Source: JAEKNW01 sp963678375 (GTDB lineage Bacteria; Cloacimonadota; Cloacimonadia; Cloacimonadales; JAFGVF01). From it: 64,000 nt of DNA. How positions within the stretch are numbered: position 1 is the stretch's first letter; each line of letters begins with the position of its first letter. Of the stretch, positions 43,884 to 53,039 are shown piece by piece. The notes below the pieces were generated by a model, which worked only from the letters and a program-made list of their open reading frames with translations, was not told where the DNA came from and did no database searches. Location: assembly GCA_963678375.2 (NCBI GenBank), contig OY782831.1, positions 1-64,000 on the forward strand, written 5' to 3'. Made by a program: the position numbers and the translations under genes.

Positions 43884-45005
43884 CTACTCTACACTAACTT
43901 CAATTTCAAAGGTGGAAAACAAATCTCTAATTCTATCAACAGCTTCTTTACCATAGATTGTTTTACCATTAAGTTGGATTCCATCTTTTGGGAGGTATCC
44001 TGATTCTAAAAGGGCAGTTATTTCTGCGATGTTTAAATTTAGTAAGTTGTTTTCTAATTCTTCTTGGAAAGCATTGGGAACTTCACTTGTAGGAGCACAG
44101 GCAAACTGGAATACATGGTAAGAGCTTGATAGATACTGATCAAAGTCTTCTTGATTAAGACTTTCCTCACCAATATATTTTACCTTTGCCTTCCAAGCGT
44201 AATATTTACCTTCTTGGAAGTTATAAGATGGGTTATATACAGTCATGTTATTCACCCATTCTTCTTCTACAACTCTACCATTAAACTCCAAGTTAGAGGG
44301 ATCAAGTTCATATGGTTGGTCAAACTCTTTTATTTGAATAACATAAGCGTTATTATAACCAGAAGATGTCCAGTTAAATATTATAGGCTTTGCGAGTAAT
44401 GGGATATTGGTTGATCCAGCTAATACACCAGGAGATATAATTCTTACTGATTGAATACCTCTTACTGAGAAGGAAATTATGGTGCTATCTCCTTGATAAA
44501 GAGGGTTTTCAGGAACTAATTCGATTTCAATCCGATACTGACCATCAGGGAAACGGCCTGTTTCTAATAAGAAATCCTCAAACTGACTATTATTTTCCAT
44601 CACATCATCAAATGAGAAGTTATTATCAGCTTCAAAGAATCTATTATCATTTGAAGTTATTACATCTCTATTAGTAACATTAAAAGATGTACTAAATTGA
44701 TTAGCTTGGGAAAAGCCTTCAATTGGACTTAAGCTTGTTCCTGTAAGTTCATTACCGTTCCAAAATAGCTTTATATTCAGATCATATTCAGCTCTATCAC
44801 TAACATCATCTGGAGCTTTATCTGGAGTCGTGATATTGAGGTTAAAAAGGATAGGTTGCGAATATGGTTGGGAAGGATCAAAGTAAGATACTTTCAAAAT
44901 ATTGAGATTACTTTGGGTTGAACTTCCAGTAACTAAATAAGCTGTCTCTGCAAAAATAGTGGTAGTTAGAACAAAAAGTAAAAGAAAAATTAAATTTTTC
45001 TTCAT
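43884..45005 (-). CDS. Exported protein of unknown function, fibronectin-like middle part
   Basis: 373 residues with signal peptide. Beta-rich with a segment PIIFNWTSSGYNNAYVIQI and later KYYAWKAKVKYIG, which is the W-(S/T)-x-x-x-x-x-x-Y-x-(L/I/V) pattern of fibronectin type III-like domains. The C-terminal 60 residues are helical and acidic (EELENNLLNLNIAEITALLE). No family recognised. Overlaps ddl by 4 nt (ATGA-type) and precedes the FecR gene by 10 nt, so it belongs to the same unit. Confidence 0.6.
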   Translation of the reverse strand: MKKNLIFLLLFVLTTTIFAETAYLVTGSSTQSNLNILKVSYFDPSQPYSQPILFNLNITTPDKAPDDVSDRAEYDLNIKLFWNGNELTGTSLSPIEGFSQANQFSTSFNVTNRDVITSNDNRFFEADNNFSFDDVMENNSQFEDFLLETGRFPDGQYRIEIELVPENPLYQGDSTIISFSVRGIQSVRIISPGVLAGSTNIPLLAKPIIFNWTSSGYNNAYVIQIKEFDQPYELDPSNLEFNGRVVEEEWVNNMTVYNPSYNFQEGKYYAWKAKVKYIGEESLNQEDFDQYLSSSYHVFQFACAPTSEVPNAFQEELENNLLNLNIAEITALLESGYLPKDGIQLNGKTIYGKEAVDRIRDLFSTFEIEVSVE

Positions 45006-45925
45006 AACTCCTCCTTAGAAAGAGATAATTCAATTATTGTTTTTAAAAGAGTTTCAAAGTTAATTCCTTTAGCTTTAACAGCCATAGGTGTTAGACTTAG
45101 AGCAGTCATACCAGGTAAAGTATTAATCTCAAGAAAGTAAAAGTCTTTTCCATCATATCTAAAATCTACTCTTCCATATACTTTACCAGATATTCTTTCA
45201 AAGAGATTATAAGCCATTTGTTGGATTTTGCTAGAAATATCTTCTGATATTTGAGCAGGGCAAATATATTCTGTATTTCCTTTAGTATATTTATTTTGGT
45301 AATCATACCAGCCATTTTTTGGTCTAACTTCAACAACTGGATATGTTTGGTTACCTAATATTGTAACAGTTAACTCTTTCCCAGGAACAAACTCTTCTAT
45401 TAAAACTCTATCATCATAAAGAAAAGCAGAGGTCAGAGCTTTAGGTAAATCTTTGGAATTTTGGACCTTAGTTATTCCAAGTGAAGAGCCTCCATTATTT
45501 GGTTTAACTATGTAGGGGGGATTAAAAGCAATTTTTAAGTTAGTTAAATCAGTTGTTTTTTCAACTAAAATATCTTTAGCAACATTAATTCCTAAGTCTT
45601 TAGCAATTAGCTTAGAAAGATACTTATCCATGGCAATCTTACTAGCAAAAGACCCAGATCCTGTAAAAGGTATTTTTGCCATTTCAAATAAAGCTTGAAT
45701 ATTACCATTTTCTCCATCCCCACCATGTAGACCATTAAAGACAATTTCAGCTTTAAATTGACGAATTGCTTGGAGAAAGTCTTCTATTGATGAGAATTTA
45801 CTGGGGTCTATATTCTTACAAATATAGTTTTCTTTTGTCAGGCATTTAAGTATTTCTTTTGAGCTGTTTAGTGATACTTCACGTTCACTTGAGAACCCGC
45901 CTTCAATAATGACAATTCTTTTCAT
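45002..45925 (-). CDS. ddl: D-alanine--D-alanine ligase
   Basis: 307 residues, ATP-grasp. GGFSSEREVSLNSS at the N-terminus, NGLHGGDGENGNIQALFE, FTGSGSFASKIAMDK, PYIVKPNNGGSSLGI and FLEINTLPGMTALSLTP are all diagnostic Ddl motifs. It makes D-Ala-D-Ala for the peptidoglycan stem in the cytoplasm. It is the first gene after a good promoter and leads the FecR/CHASE2 unit, an unusual partner set for Ddl, which normally sits in the mur/fts cluster. Confidence 0.96.
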   Translation of the reverse strand: MKRIVIIEGGFSSEREVSLNSSKEILKCLTKENYICKNIDPSKFSSIEDFLQAIRQFKAEIVFNGLHGGDGENGNIQALFEMAKIPFTGSGSFASKIAMDKYLSKLIAKDLGINVAKDILVEKTTDLTNLKIAFNPPYIVKPNNGGSSLGITKVQNSKDLPKALTSAFLYDDRVLIEEFVPGKELTVTILGNQTYPVVEVRPKNGWYDYQNKYTKGNTEYICPAQISEDISSKIQQMAYNLFERISGKVYGRVDFRYDGKDFYFLEINTLPGMTALSLTPMAVKAKGINFETLLKTIIELSLSKEEL

Positions 45926-45963
45926 ATATCCTCTTATGTAATTCTACTTTTAATGATAGACAA

Positions 45964-45991
45964 ACTATAAAGAGAATATAAAAATAGTCAA
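45964..45991 (-). promoter_or_regulatory. Promoter of the ddl-FecR-CHASE2 operon
   Basis: On the minus strand TTGACT (45986-45991) and TATAGT (45964-45969) are 16 nt apart; the ddl start is 38 nt downstream. The next gene starts are all within 10 nt or overlap, so this single promoter can serve five genes. Confidence 0.5.
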
Positions 45992-45994
45992 TAA

Positions 45995-46930
45995 TTAAAG
46001 TTTAATTCGATAAAATACTTTCAAATCTGCCCCTAGCGATGCTTTAAACCTTGCAATTGAATCTGTGTTAGCCCCACATAAATCAAAAGTGCTATAATCA
46101 CCCTTTAAGAATTGACTAATCTCATGGATTAAGAGGGTAGATAATCCATTCGAGAGTTCCTTTAGGTCAGTAGCTGCCAACCAAGCATAAGCAGTTTTAT
46201 TTAACTTATCTAGTATGCATAACATTGTAGAAACAATATGCTGATTAGCATTTAAAATATTAAACTGTTGAACATGACCAAGTTCGATCAAGTGAGATAA
46301 AAAACCTTCTAGTACTTTTTCATCAATATTGAAATTCCAGTCTTGTCTCTGCTTAGTAGCTTGGAGTAAACTTAAAAATCTAGAAATATCTGTCTGCTGG
46401 TTGAAAGTATAAGGTAATTTTTCAGCTTTTCTTAAAGTGGCTCTTTGTCTTTTAAAATGATTATCAGTATTATAGTTCTTTAGGTAAAAAACATAAGTAT
46501 AAAGAGGGGTAACCGTCATACCAGACCATAGAAAACCTCTAACATCACTAGTCGTTGGAGATAGATTTTTACATACTTTAAAATAGTATTTATGATAATA
46601 TTCAGCTATTTTTTTATTAATCTCGAGTATTTGAAGTTGATTTTCATTTTCGTATTTTCGTTGAGGTAAAAAGAATTCTATTGGCTGATAATAGACTATT
46701 TGGGGGTTAATAATATTAGGTATTCCTAACATCTTTTTTTCAAAAGAAGATGTAATAGCAACAATATTATTATTTGAACGATTAGTAACAATTAGGTATT
46801 TAACATCTAGTTTAAAATATTTATTAATAGATGATAAGAAGTCAGGATAGAGATAAACATTAGTGATTTTATGGTTATCTGGTAAATCAGTAATTTTGTA
46901 AGACTTTACAAGTAAATCCATGCTAGCCAA
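45995..46930 (-). CDS. FemAB/GNAT-like acyltransferase
   Basis: 311 residues. Central W(S)GMTVTPLYTYVFYL followed by FKRQRATLRKAEKL and, near the end, STFDLCGANTDSIARFKASLGADL are features of FemAB-type proteins built from GNAT folds (acetyltransferase domain, BioF2-like). Possible roles are aminoacyl or acyl transfer to cell-wall or envelope precursors. The start is a TTG at 46930 or an ATG at 46921; both overlap or abut the response regulator stop. Its place next to ddl is suggestive only. Confidence 0.65.
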   Translation of the reverse strand: MASMDLLVKSYKITDLPDNHKITNVYLYPDFLSSINKYFKLDVKYLIVTNRSNNNIVAITSSFEKKMLGIPNIINPQIVYYQPIEFFLPQRKYENENQLQILEINKKIAEYYHKYYFKVCKNLSPTTSDVRGFLWSGMTVTPLYTYVFYLKNYNTDNHFKRQRATLRKAEKLPYTFNQQTDISRFLSLLQATKQRQDWNFNIDEKVLEGFLSHLIELGHVQQFNILNANQHIVSTMLCILDKLNKTAYAWLAATDLKELSNGLSTLLIHEISQFLKGDYSTFDLCGANTDSIARFKASLGADLKVFYRIKL

Positions 46931-47294
46931 TTAATTTACGAGTAACCTCTAACAACTCTTTCATTCTAAATGGTTTGATAATATATTCAAACACCCCATC
47001 TACCATAGCCTTATAAGCACTATCAACAGTGGGATAACCTGTCATGATTACTATTTTTAGATTTGGATCTTTTGAAAGTAGTGACTCCATAAGTTCAATA
47101 CCTCCTATATCAGGCATAACAAGGTCAATAATCGCTAGAGAATACTGACCTGCTTCAAAAGTTTCAATTGTCTCTAAAGCTGTATTTGGAATTTGCACTT
47201 GATAACCATTTTTGGATAAGTATTGACCAACCACATCACGTAATAACTGGTCATCATCAACTATCAATATCTTTTTACTCATATTTCTCTCCAT
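46923..47294 (-). CDS. Single-domain response regulator
   Basis: 123 residues, a receiver domain only: acidic pocket LIVDDDQLLRD, phospho-acceptor Asp57 in AIIDLVMPDIGG, Thr in IVIMTGY and Lys in YIIKPFR. No output domain, so it acts by protein contact, CheY/Spo0F style. It could accept phosphate from the kinases at 30-35 kb, but that is a guess. An ATG four codons in (after MERN) is an alternative start. Overlaps the FemAB-like gene. Confidence 0.92.
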   Translation of the reverse strand: MERNMSKKILIVDDDQLLRDVVGQYLSKNGYQVQIPNTALETIETFEAGQYSLAIIDLVMPDIGGIELMESLLSKDPNLKIVIMTGYPTVDSAYKAMVDGVFEYIIKPFRMKELLEVTRKLIG

Positions 47295-47363
47295 TTATAT
47301 GAACTTAAACTATATACATAATTTAATTGTTAAGTAAGATTTGTCAAGATTTTAAATTCTAAC

Positions 47364-48296
47364 TTATTCAAAGTCGAGTTTTAGAATTACAGGTCTGTGA
47401 TCTGAAACAATTGAAAAATAATTACTTATAATCTTATCATATTTAATTGTATAGCAAGCTGAAAGTGGCCTACCAAAGCTTTCAAGCAAGTTTTTGTTAA
47501 TAATAATATGATCCAAGTGGGATGGCCAGTTTGGGTAAGAAAAATCAATTGGATCAAGTGACATATCGTAGTCAGCAAAGAGAAAGTCCTCATTATTTAG
47601 AAAAGCAGGAAACACATTTGTAAGGCTTGGCTCATGAAATTGGTCATTGAAATCACCAAGTAAAATAACATTATCATCGCTAAAGTTTTCCACGACATAA
47701 TCATGCAATTGGTTCAATGCCTCCAATCTTCTCACTTCCTCATCCCAATCATCCCAGTAATCAATCTCATTATCTCCACCTGCTTTAAGGTGGTTGTTGA
47801 TAATTATAAAATCAATATTTTTCCAGGTTATATCAAGTACATAGGGCTCACGTGGGAAGAGTCTGCTATCTTGTCTAAATATTTCATATGCATTATTAAC
47901 TGTAACTCTTTCTTTATTATAAATGAATCCTAGAATTGGATTATAATATGACTCTTCATCATTTTCATCATAGACATAATACTCGGAAGCAATGACATCA
48001 TAATCATTCAGATAAAGGTCTAAAAGATTGAAGTCATTAGTATCCGTAATCTCTTGAACAGCTATAACATCAGCATTTAGCTGAGGTATTTGGTACTGTA
48101 GTTCATTTATTGTATTATCAGCAGCAAGTGGAAATTCTTTTAGATTCCAGGTTAGAAAAGAAACAACATTTTCATTGTATTCACTAACAATAGCATCATT
48201 AGTAACTACATTATCTGTACCACAGCTGGCAATGACTAAAGTTGCCATTAAAAAAATGACAACTTTAATCACTAAGATATTTTTATTTAATTTCAT
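47364..48296 (-). CDS. Lipoprotein of the endonuclease/exonuclease/phosphatase family
   Basis: 310 residues with signal peptide and lipobox IASC. EEP-fold motifs: NLKEFP, VIAVQEI, INNHLKAGGDNE, LLGDFNDQ, HLDHIIINK and SDHRPVIL. This gives the metal and catalytic residues of the DNase I/AP-endonuclease/phosphodiesterase superfamily. An exported member is probably a nuclease or phosphodiesterase for nutrient use. Starts inside the end of the transketolase gene (14-nt overlap). Confidence 0.85.
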   Translation of the reverse strand: MKLNKNILVIKVVIFLMATLVIASCGTDNVVTNDAIVSEYNENVVSFLTWNLKEFPLAADNTINELQYQIPQLNADVIAVQEITDTNDFNLLDLYLNDYDVIASEYYVYDENDEESYYNPILGFIYNKERVTVNNAYEIFRQDSRLFPREPYVLDITWKNIDFIIINNHLKAGGDNEIDYWDDWDEEVRRLEALNQLHDYVVENFSDDNVILLGDFNDQFHEPSLTNVFPAFLNNEDFLFADYDMSLDPIDFSYPNWPSHLDHIIINKNLLESFGRPLSACYTIKYDKIISNYFSIVSDHRPVILKLDFE

Positions 48297-50175
48297 CTAA
48301 TATTTTACTCTCTATACTAGCTTCATCAAGTCCACAAAGTTGGAAAACTTGACCTGAGTTTCCTGAGAAGGCATAGTTATAAACCCCCAACTTAACTAAT
48401 TTGGCTTGAATTTGATTTTCTACTAAAGCTTCAGCAATAGATAATCCTAAACCAGAGTTTGCATTATGATCTTCTACAGTAAAGATTATACCAGTTTTTG
48501 CTGCATCTTTTAAAGCTTCAACATCGATCTTTAGAGGTGAAGAGATATTCCATACTTGAAGATTTATACCTTTAGCTTTCAGTGAATCTGCAACTTTCAC
48601 AGCAGTATTGGCTAATGTTCCTGTAACAATTATTGCTGCTTTGTCTCCACTTCTGAACTTATCAGCTCTTCCATATTGGAATACATAATCTTCCTTGAAG
48701 AAAACATCACCTTCTTCATCAGTAATTGGATCTAGCTTTGATCTACCCATAGCAATAACTTTATTACCAGGATTAGTAGCCATGTAGCGGACTGCCCTAT
48801 CTGTTTGATTAGGGTCAGCAGGTACAATTACTTGGAAACCGAAGATATTTCTCATTGCTCCTATGTAATCTATGCACTGGTGAGTTTTCCCATCCTCTCC
48901 CACATCTAGACCGACATGTGTAACTACAACATTTAGATTACCGTGATTAATATCTGTTAATCTAAGCATATTATAGACTTCGTCAATACCAAAGACTCCA
49001 AAATCTGCCCAGAAAGTTTGGAAATTACAAGTAGAAAGAACCCCAGATACAACACAAGTATTATGTTCCATTATACCTGATTGGATAAATCTCTCGGGAG
49101 TAGTTTTAGCAAATTCTGCGGTTTTAACACTTCCTGCTAAATCACAATCAAAAACAACTAATGGTGTTTTACTATTTTTATTAGCATTTTCTAAATCGAC
49201 CAAGGCATTACCCCAGGCTGATCGGTTATCTGTTTTCTTACTATAAACTCTATTTTCACTAGCACGAATATCAGCTTTAAAGTTGTTAACTTGAGGATGT
49301 GTTTCTGCTTTAAACTCTTGTCTAAGTTTAGCTAACTTATCCATATCATTGTTAAGATTTAATTCAACTAAAGCATCCACGAGTTGCTCATCATTTAGGG
49401 GAGCACCATGATAACCTGCCTTATTTTCCATAAATGAAACACCTTTACCCATGATTGTATTTGCTAATATCATCACAGGAGCTTCATTGTCTCTTGAATC
49501 ATATAAGGCATTACTAATTTCAGTAAAATCATGTCCATCAATTTCAATAACTTCCCAGCCATCAGAAAGGAAGTTGTCTCTAATATCTTGGGGCATTACT
49601 TCAGAAATATCTCCTGAGATTTGCAGTTGGTTATAATCAACAATCACTGTAATATTATTCAATCCAAACTTAACAGCAAAACGTCTTGCTTCACTGATTT
49701 GTCCTTTTTGTTGCTCACCATCACCCATGAAGACATAAGTATGGTTTTCAATTCCTTTAAGCTTTGAGGCTAAAGCAAATCCGCAAGCAGCGGATAGACC
49801 TTGACCAAGATTGCCTGTTCCCCACTCAACACCTGGAACAGTTCTTTCAATATGTCCTTCAAAGATAGAACCAGCTAATCTGAACTGAGAAATTGCTTGA
49901 TCAATGTTAAAAAAGTTTTTATGTGCTAAAGCAGAATAAACTGCTGGTGATATATGTCCATTACTAACTACCACAAAATCTCGGTCATCATCTTTAAAAT
50001 TATCTGGGGTAATGTTAGCAATTTGGTAAACAGACATTAATAAATCAATTGTTGACATAGACCCACCTGGATGTCCAGATTTCGCTAATGTTGTCATTTT
50101 TAATATTGAAGCACGTGCTTCATTAGTTGACTTCTGCAAGTTTTCAATTATCTCTTTGCTGAAAGTGCCTTCCAT
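48283..50175 (-). CDS. tkt: Transketolase
   Basis: 630 residues, a single-chain enzyme with TPP-binding motif FMGDGEQQKGQ then NNITVIVDYNQ (near 148-185), the pyrimidine domain with RFIQSGIMEHNTC and VTHVGLDVGEDGKTHQ, and a C-terminal domain (AIIVTGTLANTAVKVADS). Links glycolysis to the pentose phosphate pathway by moving two-carbon units. A little shorter than E. coli TktA (663). GGAG precedes the start. A 14-bp palindrome AAACAAATTTGTTT lies 32 nt upstream (50207-50220). Confidence 0.93.
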   Translation of the reverse strand: MEGTFSKEIIENLQKSTNEARASILKMTTLAKSGHPGGSMSTIDLLMSVYQIANITPDNFKDDDRDFVVVSNGHISPAVYSALAHKNFFNIDQAISQFRLAGSIFEGHIERTVPGVEWGTGNLGQGLSAACGFALASKLKGIENHTYVFMGDGEQQKGQISEARRFAVKFGLNNITVIVDYNQLQISGDISEVMPQDIRDNFLSDGWEVIEIDGHDFTEISNALYDSRDNEAPVMILANTIMGKGVSFMENKAGYHGAPLNDEQLVDALVELNLNNDMDKLAKLRQEFKAETHPQVNNFKADIRASENRVYSKKTDNRSAWGNALVDLENANKNSKTPLVVFDCDLAGSVKTAEFAKTTPERFIQSGIMEHNTCVVSGVLSTCNFQTFWADFGVFGIDEVYNMLRLTDINHGNLNVVVTHVGLDVGEDGKTHQCIDYIGAMRNIFGFQVIVPADPNQTDRAVRYMATNPGNKVIAMGRSKLDPITDEEGDVFFKEDYVFQYGRADKFRSGDKAAIIVTGTLANTAVKVADSLKAKGINLQVWNISSPLKIDVEALKDAAKTGIIFTVEDHNANSGLGLSIAEALVENQIQAKLVKLGVYNYAFSGNSGQVFQLCGLDEASIESKILDEIK

Positions 50176-50293
50176 AAAGTTCTCCTACTTTATAATATTT
50201 TTTCTTAAACAAATTTGTTTTCAACCACTTACTTGTCAATAGATAATCTTAAACTAGACCTATTGAAGCAAAAATCTGAAAGCAAATAGCTTT

Positions 50294-52984
50294 TTACTGG
50301 ATATGAATGAACTTTGATACTTGTGTTTCAGTATCAGCATCAAGTTTAATTAGATAAACACCTGAAGCGTGCTCAGAAACCCCGGACCATTTAAACTGGT
50401 GATTACCCTCAGTTAAAAGCAAATCATTAGCTATCTGTGTAACCTTCTGTCCTTTAAGATTATATACTGAAATAGATACTTCAGCTTTACGAGATAAGTC
50501 AAAGCTAATAAAGCTTCCATTACGGTGGAGTGAAGATTTATATGGATTCGGATAAATTTTGATATTTCCCATATTAGTATTCATCGCAACATCTTCATTG
50601 GAGTTTGAAGTATTGAGAAGTAAAGTTACTTCTGTTACAGAATTTGCTTCTACTTGAGTTTTTACATAAACAATCTTCTTATTATCAACATTAACTATTT
50701 GAATAATTGTTCCATTTTCAACTTCAACTTCAGCATTAACATCTTGCATTTCAAATTTTAGTAGAATATCATTAAAGGCAATATTATGAAAATTAATAAT
50801 TTCTGCAGTGTTTTCGGTTGCAGTACCATTATTTGGCAAATCATAATTTATTTGAAAATTTTCTCCAGAAGAACCAGCTGTAACTGATGGAAATGGGTCT
50901 AAAATTCCATCATTAACTTTGATAATTCTGTATTTTCTATTACCATCACAAACCGCACCTGTTGCGAGATTATATGGTGGTTGATTAATATTTCCTTCAT
51001 CATAGTGGATGTGTCCACTGAGAGCCATTTCAGCATTCATACTATATAAATTTATCTGATCCGAAAAGTCATAATGATAGAATAAAACCTTGTTTTCCTC
51101 AGAAGAAGATAGCTCAGTATTGAGCCAGTTTATCTGATTATAAGTAAAACTTTCATCTCCAAATATACCGGGTAGATAGTCATCATAATTAATGTAACTT
51201 TCTAAACCAATAAACTTGATACCATCATAAGTAAATGAATAGTTTTGAGTCCGATAAGGATATACCCCATTAGGTTCTTCTAAAATGTCCCAACCAAAAA
51301 AGTTATGCCAATTAGTTCTAGAGGAGCCATCAGGCATTGGTGTATCCTGCCAACCACCAATATCGTGATTTCCAGAAACTAAGTAAACAGGAGCTTCTAA
51401 TAATCCTAACATATTTTTAGCAATTGAATAATAACGGGCGTCTAAATAGTCTTCTAGTTCTCCTTCATTAACAATATCACCAGTAAAAAGAACGAATTTT
51501 GGGTTGAGAGAATTGATATCTTCTATCACAGTTAAAAAGTCTTCAACTTCTGTCATATCATTATAATAGTTACTATCATGAGAGAAGAGATGGGTAGGTA
51601 GGTGTGTATCAGTAATATGGACAAAATACCAATCATCTTCAGGTTCAGATTCAATTTTTACAGCATCTTTAACATGATCTTCCACTAAACCAGTTGCTGT
51701 TACAACTAAATCAAAAAGTTCATAGAAGGCAGGTTGTGGAGTTTCTACAGTTAAAATATGCCAATTGCTAACTGAATCATAGTAGCTACTTTCGATATTT
51801 AAATCTATGCTATAATCTTCATATTCAAGGGAAGCTTGCCAACCACTTGTAGCTACTGGAGCTGAAGCCCAAATCTCGAAACTCTCACCAGGATGAGTAA
51901 TTTGAGGTATAGAGATGATAGGCCTTTGTACTGTAGTAAGAATATCTCCCTGTTCAGAAGAACTTATAGAGATGTTCAAGTTACCAAAATTGAAAGAACC
52001 AATCTCTTGACCGTTAAGAGAACATTCGAAGGCATAAAAAGTAGTGTTCCCCATTCCAATGGGGTTAAAAGTTAAGTTTACTAAAATACCAGATGAAACT
52101 GAAGAAGCAGAGCCGGAGTAATCTAAAACTATAGTATTCGCTGTACTTGAGTAATTAGTACTCGTTAAAATTGCAGAGGAATAATTTACTCCAGTAAATT
52201 CTACCATGTTATTATTGTAAGATAACTCAATGTGAAATGAATCTATTTGCAAGTCATCTTGATGAAATATTTGCAAAGGAACATAGAATTCTTCATTTTG
52301 TGTTACAAAAATATCGTCTGTTGCAATAGTTATTGGCATATCTCCCATGACCAAATCATCATTGCTTCTCGGATTCAGATAGTAATCTCCATAAGAATAA
52401 CTTACTACTCCAGTTAGTGAAGCTATGACACTGCCAACAATAGCATCAAAACCTGTATTCATTAAACTAATAGCACCTGTACCAATTCTAGCAGTCCCTG
52501 TACCATCATTAATTTTCAGATTTCCATATTGATCATAAGATTCAACAATTTGGGCCTGCTGTATTTTGACTAATACACCTTCATAAGCTTCATTGCTATT
52601 AAGTTGACCTGTTGTTATAATAGTTGGCTGAACTATATTTCCACTGGATAGAATATTAAGATTGGATATATCTGTTAACTCTGTTAAACCCCAGTATTCA
52701 GTAACTTCACCTGTTAATGAAACTTCGTCACCAACATTTAATGAGTAAGAGTGGTAGATATAGATTCCTTTCCAAGCCCCACCTTCAGGCATAGAAAGAA
52801 AGAAACGATTATTGCTGTAATTATCAGCAGTTACTATTCCAGTAACAGAAACTGTTTGCCCTTCATATGGAGAAGGATAAGTACCATCAGAACCAGGATT
52901 ATTGGTGTATTGCAAGTCATATATAGTTAGTCCGAACATATTGGATGTAACTAGTAACAGGATTATTATTATCAGTTTATTCAT
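50294..52984 (-). CDS. Secreted metallophosphoesterase with OB-like, cohesin and sorting domains
   Basis: 896 residues with signal peptide. An OB-like domain (about 40-205, TGIVTADNYSNNRFFLSM) is followed by a cohesin-type domain (about 215-345, FYVPLQIFHQDDLQIDSFHI and ILVNLTFNPIGMGNTTFYAF). The calcineurin-like phosphoesterase carries ITDTHLP (near 455), LFTGDIVNEG, LVSGNHDIGG (near 538) and ALSGHIHYDEG. The C-terminus (about 808-896) is a sorting/FlgD-like domain with IYPNPYKSS, SVYNLKGQKV and GVYLIKL. Substrate unknown; likely surface-attached or secreted. Confidence 0.85.
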   Translation of the reverse strand: MNKLIIIILLLVTSNMFGLTIYDLQYTNNPGSDGTYPSPYEGQTVSVTGIVTADNYSNNRFFLSMPEGGAWKGIYIYHSYSLNVGDEVSLTGEVTEYWGLTELTDISNLNILSSGNIVQPTIITTGQLNSNEAYEGVLVKIQQAQIVESYDQYGNLKINDGTGTARIGTGAISLMNTGFDAIVGSVIASLTGVVSYSYGDYYLNPRSNDDLVMGDMPITIATDDIFVTQNEEFYVPLQIFHQDDLQIDSFHIELSYNNNMVEFTGVNYSSAILTSTNYSSTANTIVLDYSGSASSVSSGILVNLTFNPIGMGNTTFYAFECSLNGQEIGSFNFGNLNISISSSEQGDILTTVQRPIISIPQITHPGESFEIWASAPVATSGWQASLEYEDYSIDLNIESSYYDSVSNWHILTVETPQPAFYELFDLVVTATGLVEDHVKDAVKIESEPEDDWYFVHITDTHLPTHLFSHDSNYYNDMTEVEDFLTVIEDINSLNPKFVLFTGDIVNEGELEDYLDARYYSIAKNMLGLLEAPVYLVSGNHDIGGWQDTPMPDGSSRTNWHNFFGWDILEEPNGVYPYRTQNYSFTYDGIKFIGLESYINYDDYLPGIFGDESFTYNQINWLNTELSSSEENKVLFYHYDFSDQINLYSMNAEMALSGHIHYDEGNINQPPYNLATGAVCDGNRKYRIIKVNDGILDPFPSVTAGSSGENFQINYDLPNNGTATENTAEIINFHNIAFNDILLKFEMQDVNAEVEVENGTIIQIVNVDNKKIVYVKTQVEANSVTEVTLLLNTSNSNEDVAMNTNMGNIKIYPNPYKSSLHRNGSFISFDLSRKAEVSISVYNLKGQKVTQIANDLLLTEGNHQFKWSGVSEHASGVYLIKLDADTETQVSKFIHIQ

Positions 52985-53039
52985 AAAGATCTCCTAATTT
53001 TTACAAGGTAAAATTTACAGCATTTTAGTCAATAACTCT

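Noticed and set aside
50207..50220. Perfect 14-bp palindrome AAACAAATTTGTTT upstream of transketolase
   Set aside because: In AT-rich DNA several such palindromes are expected by chance in 64 kb; no paired promoter elements at proper spacing were found.
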